From assembly GCA_945865635.1 (NCBI GenBank), contig CAMBEP010000001.1, positions 62,001-126,000 on the forward strand: a stretch of 64,000 bases of DNA. Reading direction: 5' to 3'. Positions 25,571 through 34,281 of the stretch are shown piece by piece. This stretch comes from Candidatus Kuenenia stuttgartensis (lineage in GTDB: Bacteria > Planctomycetota > Planctomycetia > Isosphaerales > Isosphaeraceae). The position numbers and the translations under genes were made by a program. Position 1 is the stretch's first letter. Every line of letters starts with the position of its first letter. The notes below the pieces were generated by a model, which saw nothing but the letters and a program-made list of their open reading frames with translations, was not told the DNA's origin and did not search any database.

Positions 25571-26788
25571 TTATAGCTTGATGATGGTTTTGGTTTTCTC
25601 AAGGTGCCTTAAAATGGCCCAAGTGATGACAAAATACCAAGCAAATGCGATCACAACATAAGCAGCCGGTGAATCGCCAGGCACGAAGGGTTTGATCTTG
25701 GAAGCCACCATGGGGTGCAAAACATATCCGGCCAGGGCATTGATGCTAAGTGTATGGAAAATTCCTAGCTTCCAGTGCAGACCATCGCACAACCAGCGAA
25801 AAAGCTGGAACACCAGCAGACCAAAACCTGCCGAAAAAACCAGATAGGATGGACCACCCACCCGCTGGCTCATGGTCCAGGCACTGACCTTTGTTTTGAG
25901 GAAGTTGCTCTGCTCGGTTTTATCCGAAGGCAAGAAGACTCTGCTGACCATCTCTTTTGCGGACATTTGGGTCGGATCAGCAGGCGGCGGCACAAACGGC
26001 AAGGCGGCCCAGGAATTCTGCCCAACACACGAAATGGCGTAACCTGCAATGGCCAGACCCAAACCTGCGGAAATCATACGGCGGCTTGATCCGGAAGCAA
26101 GGCTGAGCCAGTCAAAGGCAATGGAGCCAACCAAAAGCGGTACCGTCCAGGTCAGGAAACCGAGCGGACCACCGTCCATGACCGGCCGATTCAGCGCGAA
26201 ATCAACATAAGTCGCTCCCGACCACGGAGCAGGCACCAAGCCGAAGAAGAGCCAGAGGGCCACGGAGAAGATCATCCAGTAGACTCTCATCCAGGCTGAC
26301 TTTCCAATCACGGGCAGAACCCAAAGGGAGGTCACGGCAATGATGGTCAGGGTGCCGAACAGATTGCGTTCAAATGCGGATGGGATAAAGACCCGCCAGC
26401 CACGTGTGAGAAGCTCGGCATAAGAAGTCACGGACCCGTCAAGACCATGAAACACAAAGCCGAAAAGGAGCAGACCAAGATTACGGGAAATGGCGTGCTG
26501 CATGGCTGAGGCTGGATTACCGCTCTTAAGCCTTCGCATGAAAGTCAATCGATAGGTTAATCCGACCGCCATCAGAAACTGGGGCATGATCGTGTCGGCA
26601 AAGCTGCAATAGGTATTATGATGCCTTAAAATGGCTGGCATGCAGGCATAGCCGCCTACAAAATTGACCAGAAACATACCGGCAACCGTGAACCCTCGAA
26701 ATTGGTCGATGGACTCAAGTCTGCCTGGGTTTTTGGTGTCGGTTTCGATATTTTTTTCAGTCGCAGGTTGATTCAGCTTGGAATCCAT
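25571..26788 (-). CDS. DUF5009/HGSNAT-like multi-spanning acyltransferase
   Basis: A 405-residue inner-membrane protein with about ten helices. The N-terminal signature RLESIDQFRGFTVAGM, followed by an N-x-G-G loop, is typical of the DUF5009/DUF1624 group related to heparan-alpha-glucosaminide N-acetyltransferase. That family moves acetyl groups across the membrane onto amino sugars; activity here is inferred only from the family. It converges with the glycosyltransferase gene (24 bp between stops), and no shared operon exists. A divergent 273-bp region separates it from the ethanolamine cluster. Confidence 0.75.
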   Translation of the reverse strand: MDSKLNQPATEKNIETDTKNPGRLESIDQFRGFTVAGMFLVNFVGGYACMPAILRHHNTYCSFADTIMPQFLMAVGLTYRLTFMRRLKSGNPASAMQHAISRNLGLLLFGFVFHGLDGSVTSYAELLTRGWRVFIPSAFERNLFGTLTIIAVTSLWVLPVIGKSAWMRVYWMIFSVALWLFFGLVPAPWSGATYVDFALNRPVMDGGPLGFLTWTVPLLVGSIAFDWLSLASGSSRRMISAGLGLAIAGYAISCVGQNSWAALPFVPPPADPTQMSAKEMVSRVFLPSDKTEQSNFLKTKVSAWTMSQRVGGPSYLVFSAGFGLLVFQLFRWLCDGLHWKLGIFHTLSINALAGYVLHPMVASKIKPFVPGDSPAAYVVIAFAWYFVITWAILRHLEKTKTIIKL

Positions 26789-27061
26789 GATTTGAATCAG
26801 TCCAGTAGCGGGCCATTAAAAGAGCGTCTTGATTCTCATAGTATAGAGCTTCATCGGGTTGCGAGTCGATTGATAAAAAATGTGTATTCGAAAAAAAAAT
26901 GTTCACTCCAGTCCGATCACCCAACTCGACAACTCCTTGATCACAGAGTAACATAAAGTCTCAATCAGACTGGAACGGATTTTGGTTCCGCCAGAATGTT
27001 GAAAAATCATCAAAATGACATACTGCCGAAAACTCACTGTTTTTCGAACTGGAACTCGTAA

Positions 27062-27919
27062 ATGAGACTCGCCGCCACTTCTCTAGGTCGTAGCCCACTG
27101 GGTGTTTGCAGTTGGTCTTTGCAGGTTGGCAGCATCCCTGAGCTAGTTCGGCTGATGGAAACTCTGGGAACTCATACCACGCAGATCGCATGCGGCGACC
27201 CCCACCATGCCAGTTGGAGAGAAAACGACACAATGCCTCTTGTGGCATTGGCGAGTGGGCTAAAACTAACGGGTGCGATGATTGGCTTCCCAGGTGAAGA
27301 CTACACAAGTCCCGAAATCATCAAGCAGACGGGTGGATTTGGAGATCCTGCGACACGCCCTACCCGTTTGGAAACGCTCAAATGGGGTATCGAGCGAACC
27401 TGTGCCCTGGGCTTGAAGGATTTGATGCTTCACGCCGGCTTTATCCCCGAGCCGGGCGACCCAGCAAGGTCTGCCATGCTCGAGACATTGGCTCAAGCCT
27501 CTGCTCTCGCCGCCGAACACAATATCAACCTGGCTTTTGAAACAGGTCAGGAAACAGCCGACCTGCTTCGACTGACACTCGATGAACTCAAATGCCCAAA
27601 CCTGAAAGTGAATTTCGATCCAGCCAACATGTTGCTCTATAACATGGGCGACCCGATCCGTGCGGTCCATATTCTGGGCAAGGATATCCAATCCGTTCAC
27701 CTTAAAGATGCCAAACGACCAACCATTGCCGGCCATTGGGGAGAAGAAGTCCCTCTCGGCGAAGGCCAGGTCGATATTCCTGCATTTTTGCAGGCCTTGG
27801 CCGATGTGGAATTTGACGGCCCGCTCAATATTGAGAGGGAAGTTGGCGATCAACATGCCCGGATGCATGATGTGGCCCATGGTCTGACACTCGTTAATCG
27901 CTTGCTTGATCGAGTCTAA
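27062..27919 (+). CDS. sugar phosphate isomerase/epimerase (xylose isomerase-like TIM barrel)
   Basis: A 285-residue AP-endonuclease-2-like TIM barrel. Metal-binding positions are recognisable: AFETGQE near 158, NFDPANMLLYNMGDP near 180-195, SVHLKDA near 214, GEGQVD near 238 and the final NIEREVGD near 258. Members isomerise or epimerise sugars and related polyols. It is the first gene of a run that continues with an ethanolamine permease only 5 bp after its stop, then eutB and eutC, so it is cotranscribed with ethanolamine breakdown. Its own substrate is unknown. Confidence 0.8.
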   Translation: MRLAATSLGRSPLGVCSWSLQVGSIPELVRLMETLGTHTTQIACGDPHHASWRENDTMPLVALASGLKLTGAMIGFPGEDYTSPEIIKQTGGFGDPATRPTRLETLKWGIERTCALGLKDLMLHAGFIPEPGDPARSAMLETLAQASALAAEHNINLAFETGQETADLLRLTLDELKCPNLKVNFDPANMLLYNMGDPIRAVHILGKDIQSVHLKDAKRPTIAGHWGEEVPLGEGQVDIPAFLQALADVEFDGPLNIEREVGDQHARMHDVAHGLTLVNRLLDRV

Positions 27920-27924
27920 TCCCT

Positions 27925-29409
27925 GTGAATCAAATTCCCGATGATGCAGTTGATGTTTCCGAACATGGTCAAAAACCTGCTTTGAAAAAGACCCTCGGTC
28001 CCTGGATGCTCTGGGGGTTGGGAATTGGCTATGTCATCGGCGGTGAATATTTTGGCTGGAACATCGGCCTGCTTGTAGGCGGGTCGCTGGGCATGATGGC
28101 CGCGTTTCTGATCGTGACTCTTCTGTATATCTGTTTCGTCTTTTGTTATGCAGAAATGGCCTGTGCCGTGCCCAAGGCTGGCGGTGTGTTTGACTATGCA
28201 CAATGGGGCATCAGCCCATTCTGGGCCTATGTTGCGGGTGTCTCCCAAGTTCTCGAATTCCTCTTTGCTCCGCCTGCTCTGGCCATGGCAGTCGGTGCCT
28301 ATATCGCTCCGATACTTCAGCCAGTCCTCGGCCTTGGTCCAAAACCGCTTGCCATCATTGCACTCGGCCTCGTGACGGTTCTCAACATTCGTGGGGTCAA
28401 GCAAGCCGCCGCCTTCGAACTTTCAATCGCCATTGTATCGTCCTTGGGCCTGATCCTTTTCTTCTGGCTCGTTGCACCGTCATTCCAGATGAAGGAATAT
28501 TTGAGAGACTCCTGGCCGAACGGCTTTTTAGGTGTCTTTCAGGCTGTTCCCTTTGCCATTTGGATGTATCTGGGTATCGAAGGTGTGGCAAATGTGGCGG
28601 AAGAATCGAGAAACCCTTCCAGAGATATTCCTCGGGGCTTTGGCGGATCGCTCTTCACACTGATCATTCTTTCCGGTGTTGTGATGGTGCTCTCAGTCGG
28701 TGTAAAAGGCTGGCAAACGGTGGTTTACAATTCCGCCGACTTGTCAGTCAATGCACAGGGCCAAACGATTGTCGCAAACGGGGCCATTGCATCTGATAGC
28801 CCTTTGACCTTGGCCTTGGGAGCGACTGGGTCATTAAATAGTCCAGCGGGCAAATTGTTTCAGGCCATGGGCCTGTTTGGATTGATCTCCTCGCTCAATG
28901 GGTTGTCGCTGGCTTCAGGGCGATCGTTGCTTGAGATGGGTAGGGCCGCTTATCTGCCCAAATTCCTGGGAGTCATTCATCCCAGGTTTCATACACCTGC
29001 AAGAGCCCAAATCTTTACTTTCGTTGTGGGTACCGTCGCTTTGATTGTACTCGACACAGCCAAGCTCATCACATGGTCGGCCTTGGGGGCCGTACTGCTC
29101 TATATTTTCTCGATTCCAGCACTGGTGGGGCTTCGCCGAAAGTATCCGGAACTGGCCAGACCATTCATCGCGCCGCTTTATCCATGGCTGCCCGCGGTTT
29201 CGTTTGTCCTGTCAATCTTCTGTTTCTTCGCCATGCTGATCGGTAATCTCGAAGAGCCGGGTGCCTTTGCTCCGTTCACCAAATATTCAACTGTTGTGAT
29301 CGAATTTGGCATATTTTGGATCTTCGCAATGATCTATTATATGGCGTTTGTCCGACACAATAAAACCATCCTCGGCATTGCCAGTTCCAAAACGCTCGGC
29401 AAGTCATGA
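27925..29409 (+). CDS. APC-superfamily permease, probably ethanolamine permease
   Basis: A 494-residue transporter with about twelve membrane helices. The first helix region LGPWMLWGLGIGYVIGGEYFGWN resembles ethanolamine permeases of the APC family (first part shown in pieces: GIGYVIGGEY, FGWNIGLLVG). Other APC features are YAEMACAVPKAGGVFDYAQ and the LASGRSLLEMGRAAYLPKF segment. GTG 27925 begins 5 bp after the isomerase stop and is the only suitable start. Immediate linkage to eutB and eutC supports ethanolamine as the substrate; other amines remain possible. Confidence 0.82.
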   Translation: MNQIPDDAVDVSEHGQKPALKKTLGPWMLWGLGIGYVIGGEYFGWNIGLLVGGSLGMMAAFLIVTLLYICFVFCYAEMACAVPKAGGVFDYAQWGISPFWAYVAGVSQVLEFLFAPPALAMAVGAYIAPILQPVLGLGPKPLAIIALGLVTVLNIRGVKQAAAFELSIAIVSSLGLILFFWLVAPSFQMKEYLRDSWPNGFLGVFQAVPFAIWMYLGIEGVANVAEESRNPSRDIPRGFGGSLFTLIILSGVVMVLSVGVKGWQTVVYNSADLSVNAQGQTIVANGAIASDSPLTLALGATGSLNSPAGKLFQAMGLFGLISSLNGLSLASGRSLLEMGRAAYLPKFLGVIHPRFHTPARAQIFTFVVGTVALIVLDTAKLITWSALGAVLLYIFSIPALVGLRRKYPELARPFIAPLYPWLPAVSFVLSIFCFFAMLIGNLEEPGAFAPFTKYSTVVIEFGIFWIFAMIYYMAFVRHNKTILGIASSKTLGKS

Positions 29410-29446
29410 ATTCAGCTTCGGGCCGATCGCAACGGGATGATGTAAA

Positions 29447-30856
29447 ATGCCTGTATTTAAATCCCGAGTCGGTTCCAACCTCTATCATTTCAACAGTATC
29501 CAGGAATTGATGGCGCAGGCCACTCAAGCAAGATCCGGCGATGAATTGGCAGGAGTGGCTGCCCCTTCTTGTGAAGCTCGGCTCGCCGCACGTCGGGCCT
29601 TGGCTGATCTGCCGCTGAAATCCTTTTTGGAATACCCACTGATCGACCCTGAATCAGACGAAGTCTCGCGACTGATTCAACACCAGCACCGCCCTGAAAA
29701 CTTTGAACCCATTTCTCATCTCACCGTCGGTGAATTTCGAGACTGGCTACTTGATTATTCCACCAGCGGATCAGTACTGAAATCCATCGCTTGGGGCATT
29801 ACGCCTGAAATGGCAGCGGCTGTGTCCAAACTGATGAGGAATCAGGACTTGATTCTGGTAGCCTCCAAAATACGAAATATAACTCAATTTCGGAATACCA
29901 TTGGCCTTCCTGGCAGATTATCTGTCCGGATTCAGCCGAATCATCCGACAGATCATCCTCAAGCCGTAGCGGCTTCCATCTTGGAAGGCCTGATTTATGG
30001 CTGTGGCGATGCGGTAATCGGAATCAATCCTGCAACCGACAGCCTGGAAAATACCATACAGTTATTGCAATTGATGGATCAGTTGATCGAAAAGCTTGAA
30101 ATACCAACACAATCTTGCGTTCTGGCCCACATCACCACCCAGATTCAGGCCATGAAACGTGGGGCCCCTGTCGACCTTGTATTTCAATCCATCGCGGGCA
30201 CGGAATTGGCCAACAAGTCGTTTGGTATAAATTTGAACATGCTTGAAGATGCTCGTGGGATGGCCTTGGAATTAAAGCGTGGCACCGTTGGCGATCATGT
30301 CATGTATTTCGAAACCGGCCAAGGCTCCTGCCTCTCGGCCAATGCGAATCATGGGCTTGATCAACAGACATGCGAAGCCAGAGCCTATGCCGTTGCCCGT
30401 CAATTTGAGCCTCTGCTGGTCAATACGGTTGTCGGTTTTATCGGCCCTGAATATCTTTACGACGGTCGCCAAATACTTCGGGCAGGGCTCGAAGATCATT
30501 TCTGTGGCAAACTTCTTGGCTTACCCATGGGTTGCGACATCTGCTACACAAATCACGCAGAAGCCGATCAAAATGACAGCGATAACTTGTTGGGATTATT
30601 AGGCATGGCAGGTTGCAATTTTATTATGGGGGTTCCAGGTGCGGATGATATCATGCTGGGCTATCAATCCACTTCGTTTCATGATTCTCATTTTCTGCGA
30701 CAAACATTAGGGTTAAAGCCTGCTCCGGAATTTGAAGCTTGGTTGCGAAATCATGCAATTATCAATAGTATAGGGGAACTTGTCGGATCGGATAATTCCG
30801 GATTAATGGCCCTTGAAACGAATCGGTTTTCAGGCTGGAAAGGTCTACTTTCATGA
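29447..30856 (+). CDS. eutB: ethanolamine ammonia-lyase, large subunit
   Basis: A 469-residue EutB. The protein is the adenosylcobalamin-dependent catalytic subunit that converts ethanolamine to acetaldehyde and ammonia. Recognisable stretches are PNHPTDHPQAVAASILEGL, MYFETGQGSCLSANANHG, LDQQTCEARAYAVARQFEP, and the C-terminal LPMGCDICYTNHAEADQND and FIMGVPGADDIMLGYQSTS. Length agrees with the family. It starts 37 bp after the permease and its stop overlaps eutC by 4 bp (ATGA). No reactivase (eutA) and no microcompartment shell gene is present in the window. Confidence 0.95.
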   Translation: MPVFKSRVGSNLYHFNSIQELMAQATQARSGDELAGVAAPSCEARLAARRALADLPLKSFLEYPLIDPESDEVSRLIQHQHRPENFEPISHLTVGEFRDWLLDYSTSGSVLKSIAWGITPEMAAAVSKLMRNQDLILVASKIRNITQFRNTIGLPGRLSVRIQPNHPTDHPQAVAASILEGLIYGCGDAVIGINPATDSLENTIQLLQLMDQLIEKLEIPTQSCVLAHITTQIQAMKRGAPVDLVFQSIAGTELANKSFGINLNMLEDARGMALELKRGTVGDHVMYFETGQGSCLSANANHGLDQQTCEARAYAVARQFEPLLVNTVVGFIGPEYLYDGRQILRAGLEDHFCGKLLGLPMGCDICYTNHAEADQNDSDNLLGLLGMAGCNFIMGVPGADDIMLGYQSTSFHDSHFLRQTLGLKPAPEFEAWLRNHAIINSIGELVGSDNSGLMALETNRFSGWKGLLS

Positions 30857-31644
30857 CACCCGAAGAAATGGCGAAGACAGAATTTTCGCTTGCTAAAATA
30901 AGGGAACTGACATCCGCACGAATTGGCATCGGTCGAACCGGCGGTAGCCTGAAAACAGCGGAAATCCTTGATTTTGACCTGGCGCATGCCAAGGCCAGAG
31001 ATGCTGTGGGTGCAGACTTCATCGCAACCGAATTCATGACCCAATTGCAATCAGCCCTAAAAACAACTTGCCCCAAGTTAAGCTGGCTGACACTGCAATC
31101 GGCAGCCTCTGATAAACCAACCTATCTGAAACGGCCCGATTATGGGCGGAGATTGCATGAGTCATCTGTCCATGAATTGAATAATCACCAAAAGCATGAT
31201 GATTTGATCATCATAATTTCTGACGGACTTTCCCCACGAGCAGTACAGTCGCATTCAATCGCTGTTTTAAGATCCTGGATGCCAATGCTTTATGCAAGTC
31301 AAATCAAAATCGGACCGATCATGGTCGTTCCTTATGCCCGAGTTGGGATCGTAGACCCTATTGGGCAAATTTTGAGACCCAAAAGTGCCTTGATTCTGCT
31401 AGGCGAAAGGCCAGGTTTGGCGACCCCAGAGAGTCTAGGAGCTTATTTTACTTTCAATCCCCAGACAGGTCGAACGGATGCAGATCGAAACTGTATTTCG
31501 AACATCCACGCCTTTGGTATTGGCCCGGAGCAGGTCGCCTTGCAGTTGCATTCACTGTTAACTCTCAGTTTAAGGAAGAAAATGGGCGGAGTCAAATTAA
31601 GTGAACTGATGGCGGAAGGCTCGGCAAGCACCAGACTGGAATGA
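30853..31644 (+). CDS. eutC: ethanolamine ammonia-lyase, small subunit
   Basis: A 263-residue EutC, partner of EutB in ethanolamine ammonia-lyase; together they bind adenosylcobalamin. Family marks are RIGIGRTGGSLKTAEILDF, LAHAKARDAVGADF, VIIISDGLSPRAVQSHS (visible as IIIISDGLSPRAVQ), and LILLGERPGLATPESLGAY, then NCISNIH. It lacks a long N-terminal targeting extension such as those used for microcompartment encapsulation. ATG 30853 overlaps the eutB stop. It is the last gene of the operon; a hairpin follows about 100 bp downstream. Confidence 0.95.
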   Translation: MTPEEMAKTEFSLAKIRELTSARIGIGRTGGSLKTAEILDFDLAHAKARDAVGADFIATEFMTQLQSALKTTCPKLSWLTLQSAASDKPTYLKRPDYGRRLHESSVHELNNHQKHDDLIIIISDGLSPRAVQSHSIAVLRSWMPMLYASQIKIGPIMVVPYARVGIVDPIGQILRPKSALILLGERPGLATPESLGAYFTFNPQTGRTDADRNCISNIHAFGIGPEQVALQLHSLLTLSLRKKMGGVKLSELMAEGSASTRLE

Positions 31645-31746
31645 GTTTCAAAACGATTCATTTCTGGCGAGAGTTTAACTTAACCACTCCGCATCTTTTT
31701 CTTGACCCGTAATCTTCCGTTTCTAAAAATATACGAAGATAAAAAA

Positions 31747-31770
31747 GAGGGAGAGCAAGTGCTCTCCCTC
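31747..31770 (-). terminator. rho-independent terminator of the glycine-rich protein gene
   Basis: A perfect 11-bp stem (GAGGGAGAGCA/TGCTCTCCCTC) with a 2-nt loop. On the minus strand TTTTTT follows directly. It lies 34 bp after the minus-strand stop and may also block readthrough from the eut operon. Confidence 0.88.
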
Positions 31771-31804
31771 CGACAAATTACGAAATTCGCAATCGGCCTG
31801 TATA

Positions 31805-33043
31805 TCAATCGATGGCTGGAGGAGCGGCTTGACCACCGCGTCCACCGCGACCACCACCACCTGGTCCACCAGGGCCGCCTTGCTGCATGGTTGCCATGAT
31901 GCTGTCGACGTCGAATTTCTCGCCTGTCATCTTCTTGTAGGCTTCTTCTTGTCGCTTGGTCAAGACCTTCATGATAGCTGCTTCAAGCTTGTCGCGTAGC
32001 TTATTGGAATCATCGCGCATCTTTTCCATGCCCTTACGCATGTCTTCCATACGCTTGGTGCGTTCTTCGGGGGTCATGTTGCCGAATCCGCCTCGGCCAC
32101 CACCAGGTCCACCTTGGCCGGGTTGAGCCGCTCCGCCACCTTGGCCACCACGGCCGTTTTGGGCTTGCTGGCCACCACCATTATTGTTCCCGCCTGGTTG
32201 TTGAGCGCCTTGGCCAGCTTGATTGTCTCGTCCACCTCGCCCACCACCTTGACCACCACCCGCCCCCGGACCTCCAGCCCCCGGACCACCAGGGCCACCG
32301 CCGAAAATCTGGCCCATCTGGCCACGTATTTGCTCTTGGGCTTGTTCAGACTGAGCCTTGACCTGGGTCAGTTTGAGTCTTTGAGGAGGGGTGATATTGA
32401 GCTTCTTGGCAATATCTTCGCGCTCCATAATCACCATCGGACCTTCAACTTGCAGAGCAATTTCAGCGAGGCGCTTCTTCTGCGCGGCTGTCAGAATCTT
32501 ATTGATTCCCGCTTCGGCGTCTTTCGCCATCTGCTCGCCCATTTGACGCATGGCTGTGAAATCAATCCCACCACCACGACCACCGCGACCGCCACCACCC
32601 TGCTGCCCGGCTTGGCCTTGTTGCCCACCCTGTTTTTGCTGCGCCTGATTGCGCATATCCTCAAACGCCTTCTGGCGTTTCTGATTTTGCTCTTCGTCCG
32701 CCTTCTTAAGCTTCTCTTTCTGTTCCGCTGTCAGCTTGATTTCTTTCTGAACAGCCTCGCTGCGGATCAACACTGCAGGCGACATCGCGATGCGGCCCAT
32801 CATGCCGCCACCGCCCATCATCCCTCTCATTCCGCCAAAACCGCCCATCCCACCTAGGCCACCACCACCTGGGCCGCCAGGACCGCCACGCCCTCCGCCA
32901 CCACCAGGCCCACCTTGCCCTGGTGCCCCAGCAGCATTATTGCCGCCAGACTTCTTGGCCGCTGCGCCTTGTCCCTGTGCCCAAGCCGATTGGGACATCA
33001 ACGTCCCGGCGGCTATCATGCATACCAATGCTGAGCGTTTCAT
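31805..33043 (-). CDS. secreted Gly/Gln-rich LTxxQ (Spy-like) protein
   Basis: A 412-residue exported protein (signal MKRSALVCMIAAGTLMSQSA, cut after AWA). Glycine-rich blocks (residues about 43-80, 145-160, 245-320 and 395-408) alternate with charged helical segments. The helices contain Spy/CpxP-like LTxxQ variants: KLTAEQKEKLKK, ILTAAQKKRLAE, NITPPQRLKLTQ and VLTKRQEEAYKK. Spy proteins are periplasmic ATP-independent chaperones; whether this one is a chaperone is unproven. The helical core resembles the shorter protein at 43644-44297, with LQVEGPMVIMEREDIAKKL against LQWEGPSAILSRPQVAEAL. Confidence 0.8.
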   Translation of the reverse strand: MKRSALVCMIAAGTLMSQSAWAQGQGAAAKKSGGNNAAGAPGQGGPGGGGGRGGPGGPGGGGLGGMGGFGGMRGMMGGGGMMGRIAMSPAVLIRSEAVQKEIKLTAEQKEKLKKADEEQNQKRQKAFEDMRNQAQQKQGGQQGQAGQQGGGGRGGRGGGIDFTAMRQMGEQMAKDAEAGINKILTAAQKKRLAEIALQVEGPMVIMEREDIAKKLNITPPQRLKLTQVKAQSEQAQEQIRGQMGQIFGGGPGGPGAGGPGAGGGQGGGRGGRDNQAGQGAQQPGGNNNGGGQQAQNGRGGQGGGAAQPGQGGPGGGRGGFGNMTPEERTKRMEDMRKGMEKMRDDSNKLRDKLEAAIMKVLTKRQEEAYKKMTGEKFDVDSIMATMQQGGPGGPGGGGRGGRGGQAAPPAID

Positions 33044-33378
33044 TGCCGAAACCCCTTCAAATTCTTGAACCGAGATCGTTGATTCAAATTGCGGATGGTT
33101 GCTGGTAAAAGCTTGTCTTGTGGTTTGCGATTACATGACCTGTATAAGATCAAACCTCTCCCAAACCAAAAGCTATACCACTATTAGCGTCGATCGTATC
33201 GGAATCGGCCCAAAATCTCAAATCATTTAATAAACTTTTTTTCAAAACGATTCCTCAGTAACGATCAACCCCCAAAAGTCAATCAGATCTACTGTTTAAA
33301 TATTCGTAACTAATTATACTAAAATGGCTTATGTGAATCGATTGCAATCTCTGGCCGTTTCGGACTACCGCTGAGGCA
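33044..33378. other. intergenic region, promoter side of the glycine-rich protein gene
   Basis: About 335 bp, AT-rich toward 33230-33330. I see no ORF, RNA gene or significant dyad. It must hold the promoter of the glycine-rich protein gene. Confidence 0.4.
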
Positions 33379-34119
33379 TCAAAGCAACATCCAAGCCGCA
33401 ATCGCACAGGTGCTGATCAGGCTGATCAGCCATGTCGCGATTCGGTACCATCGAAATCGCTGGGTCTGCTTTGAGACCGAACCCTGTTCCAAGATTTGAA
33501 CCGCTTCCATTCGGTCGATCACTCCCACCCCCGCAAGATGGCCAAACCAAATCAGAACCAACCCAAACCCCTGTGATAACCAGGCTTGTACAGGCATGCC
33601 GGAAATTTTTTCGATTGCTTCGACCTGTTCGCCATCGACTCCAATCTTCTCCGGATTCCAAACAGAAAGTTGGGTCACTGCTCCCGCAACGCTCCTGCCA
33701 TCAGTGACTTGGATCGTCATCGGAATCAACTCCACAGCCCTGCCTCTTAGCTCACCTGAAAGTCGGCCCACTTTGTCGTCAAACTTTAACCCCTCGGGCA
33801 GTGGTTCCTGTATCGACCAATGAAGTGGTCCAGAAGATTCGCCACGAACCGAAAATGTGAATTGATAAGGCCTTCCGGCAATAGCTTCCGGCAGTGTTTC
33901 AGGCACTTCCAGGAGCAGGCTTGGCGGTTTTTTGGTGGATTCCGCAGACCCCGGTGCGGCGGTGTCGGCCTTGGGAATCAAGGCCATGATCACCATGGTC
34001 AAGAGCAGAATAAAGAGCAAGGCGCCTGTCAGTTTTGTGACAACCACTGCCACGAACGAATCCTCACCCGATCCACCCAATTCCTGGTGGAAACCGCCAC
34101 CTCGTCTTGATCGACGCAT
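33379..34119 (-). CDS. membrane protein with a putative Ig-like (He_PIG) domain
   Basis: A 246-residue protein. The basic N-terminus MRRSRRGGGFHQELGGSGED is followed by a helix at about 26-47. Residues about 70-155 form a He_PIG-type Ig domain: AGRPYQFTFSVRG, PLHWSIQEPLPEGLKFD, GRLSGELRG, IPMTIQVTDG. Two further helices lie at about 178-200 and 224-245. The layout suggests an inner-membrane protein with an external Ig domain; the N-terminus recalls accessory proteins of ExbB/MotA-type systems. Function is unknown. It is divergent from the DUF1080 gene. Confidence 0.7.
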   Translation of the reverse strand: MRRSRRGGGFHQELGGSGEDSFVAVVVTKLTGALLFILLLTMVIMALIPKADTAAPGSAESTKKPPSLLLEVPETLPEAIAGRPYQFTFSVRGESSGPLHWSIQEPLPEGLKFDDKVGRLSGELRGRAVELIPMTIQVTDGRSVAGAVTQLSVWNPEKIGVDGEQVEAIEKISGMPVQAWLSQGFGLVLIWFGHLAGVGVIDRMEAVQILEQGSVSKQTQRFRWYRIATWLISLISTCAIAAWMLL

Positions 34120-34281
34120 GGATCACTTCTCTCCAAACTGGACCAAGGGTGTTGACAAGGCCATGTGTACGATTGACGATGATCCTCATGTGAGCACATC
34201 GCCCGAATCGAGATTCTCGGCGAGAGCCCACATACCTCTAACCACAGACTTCCATTCCACCCACTATTCAGGTTATCGACC

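Noticed and set aside
26789-27061. Possible cobalamin riboswitch ahead of the ethanolamine operon
   Set aside because: I looked for the B12-box and the surrounding conserved stems because EutBC needs adenosylcobalamin, but found no recognisable match in this short leader.
32114-32857. Long open frame antisense to the glycine-rich protein gene
   Set aside because: It arises from Gly codons read in reverse (Pro/Ala/Thr-rich output) and shows no motif; the sense frame has a signal peptide, LTxxQ motifs and a terminator.
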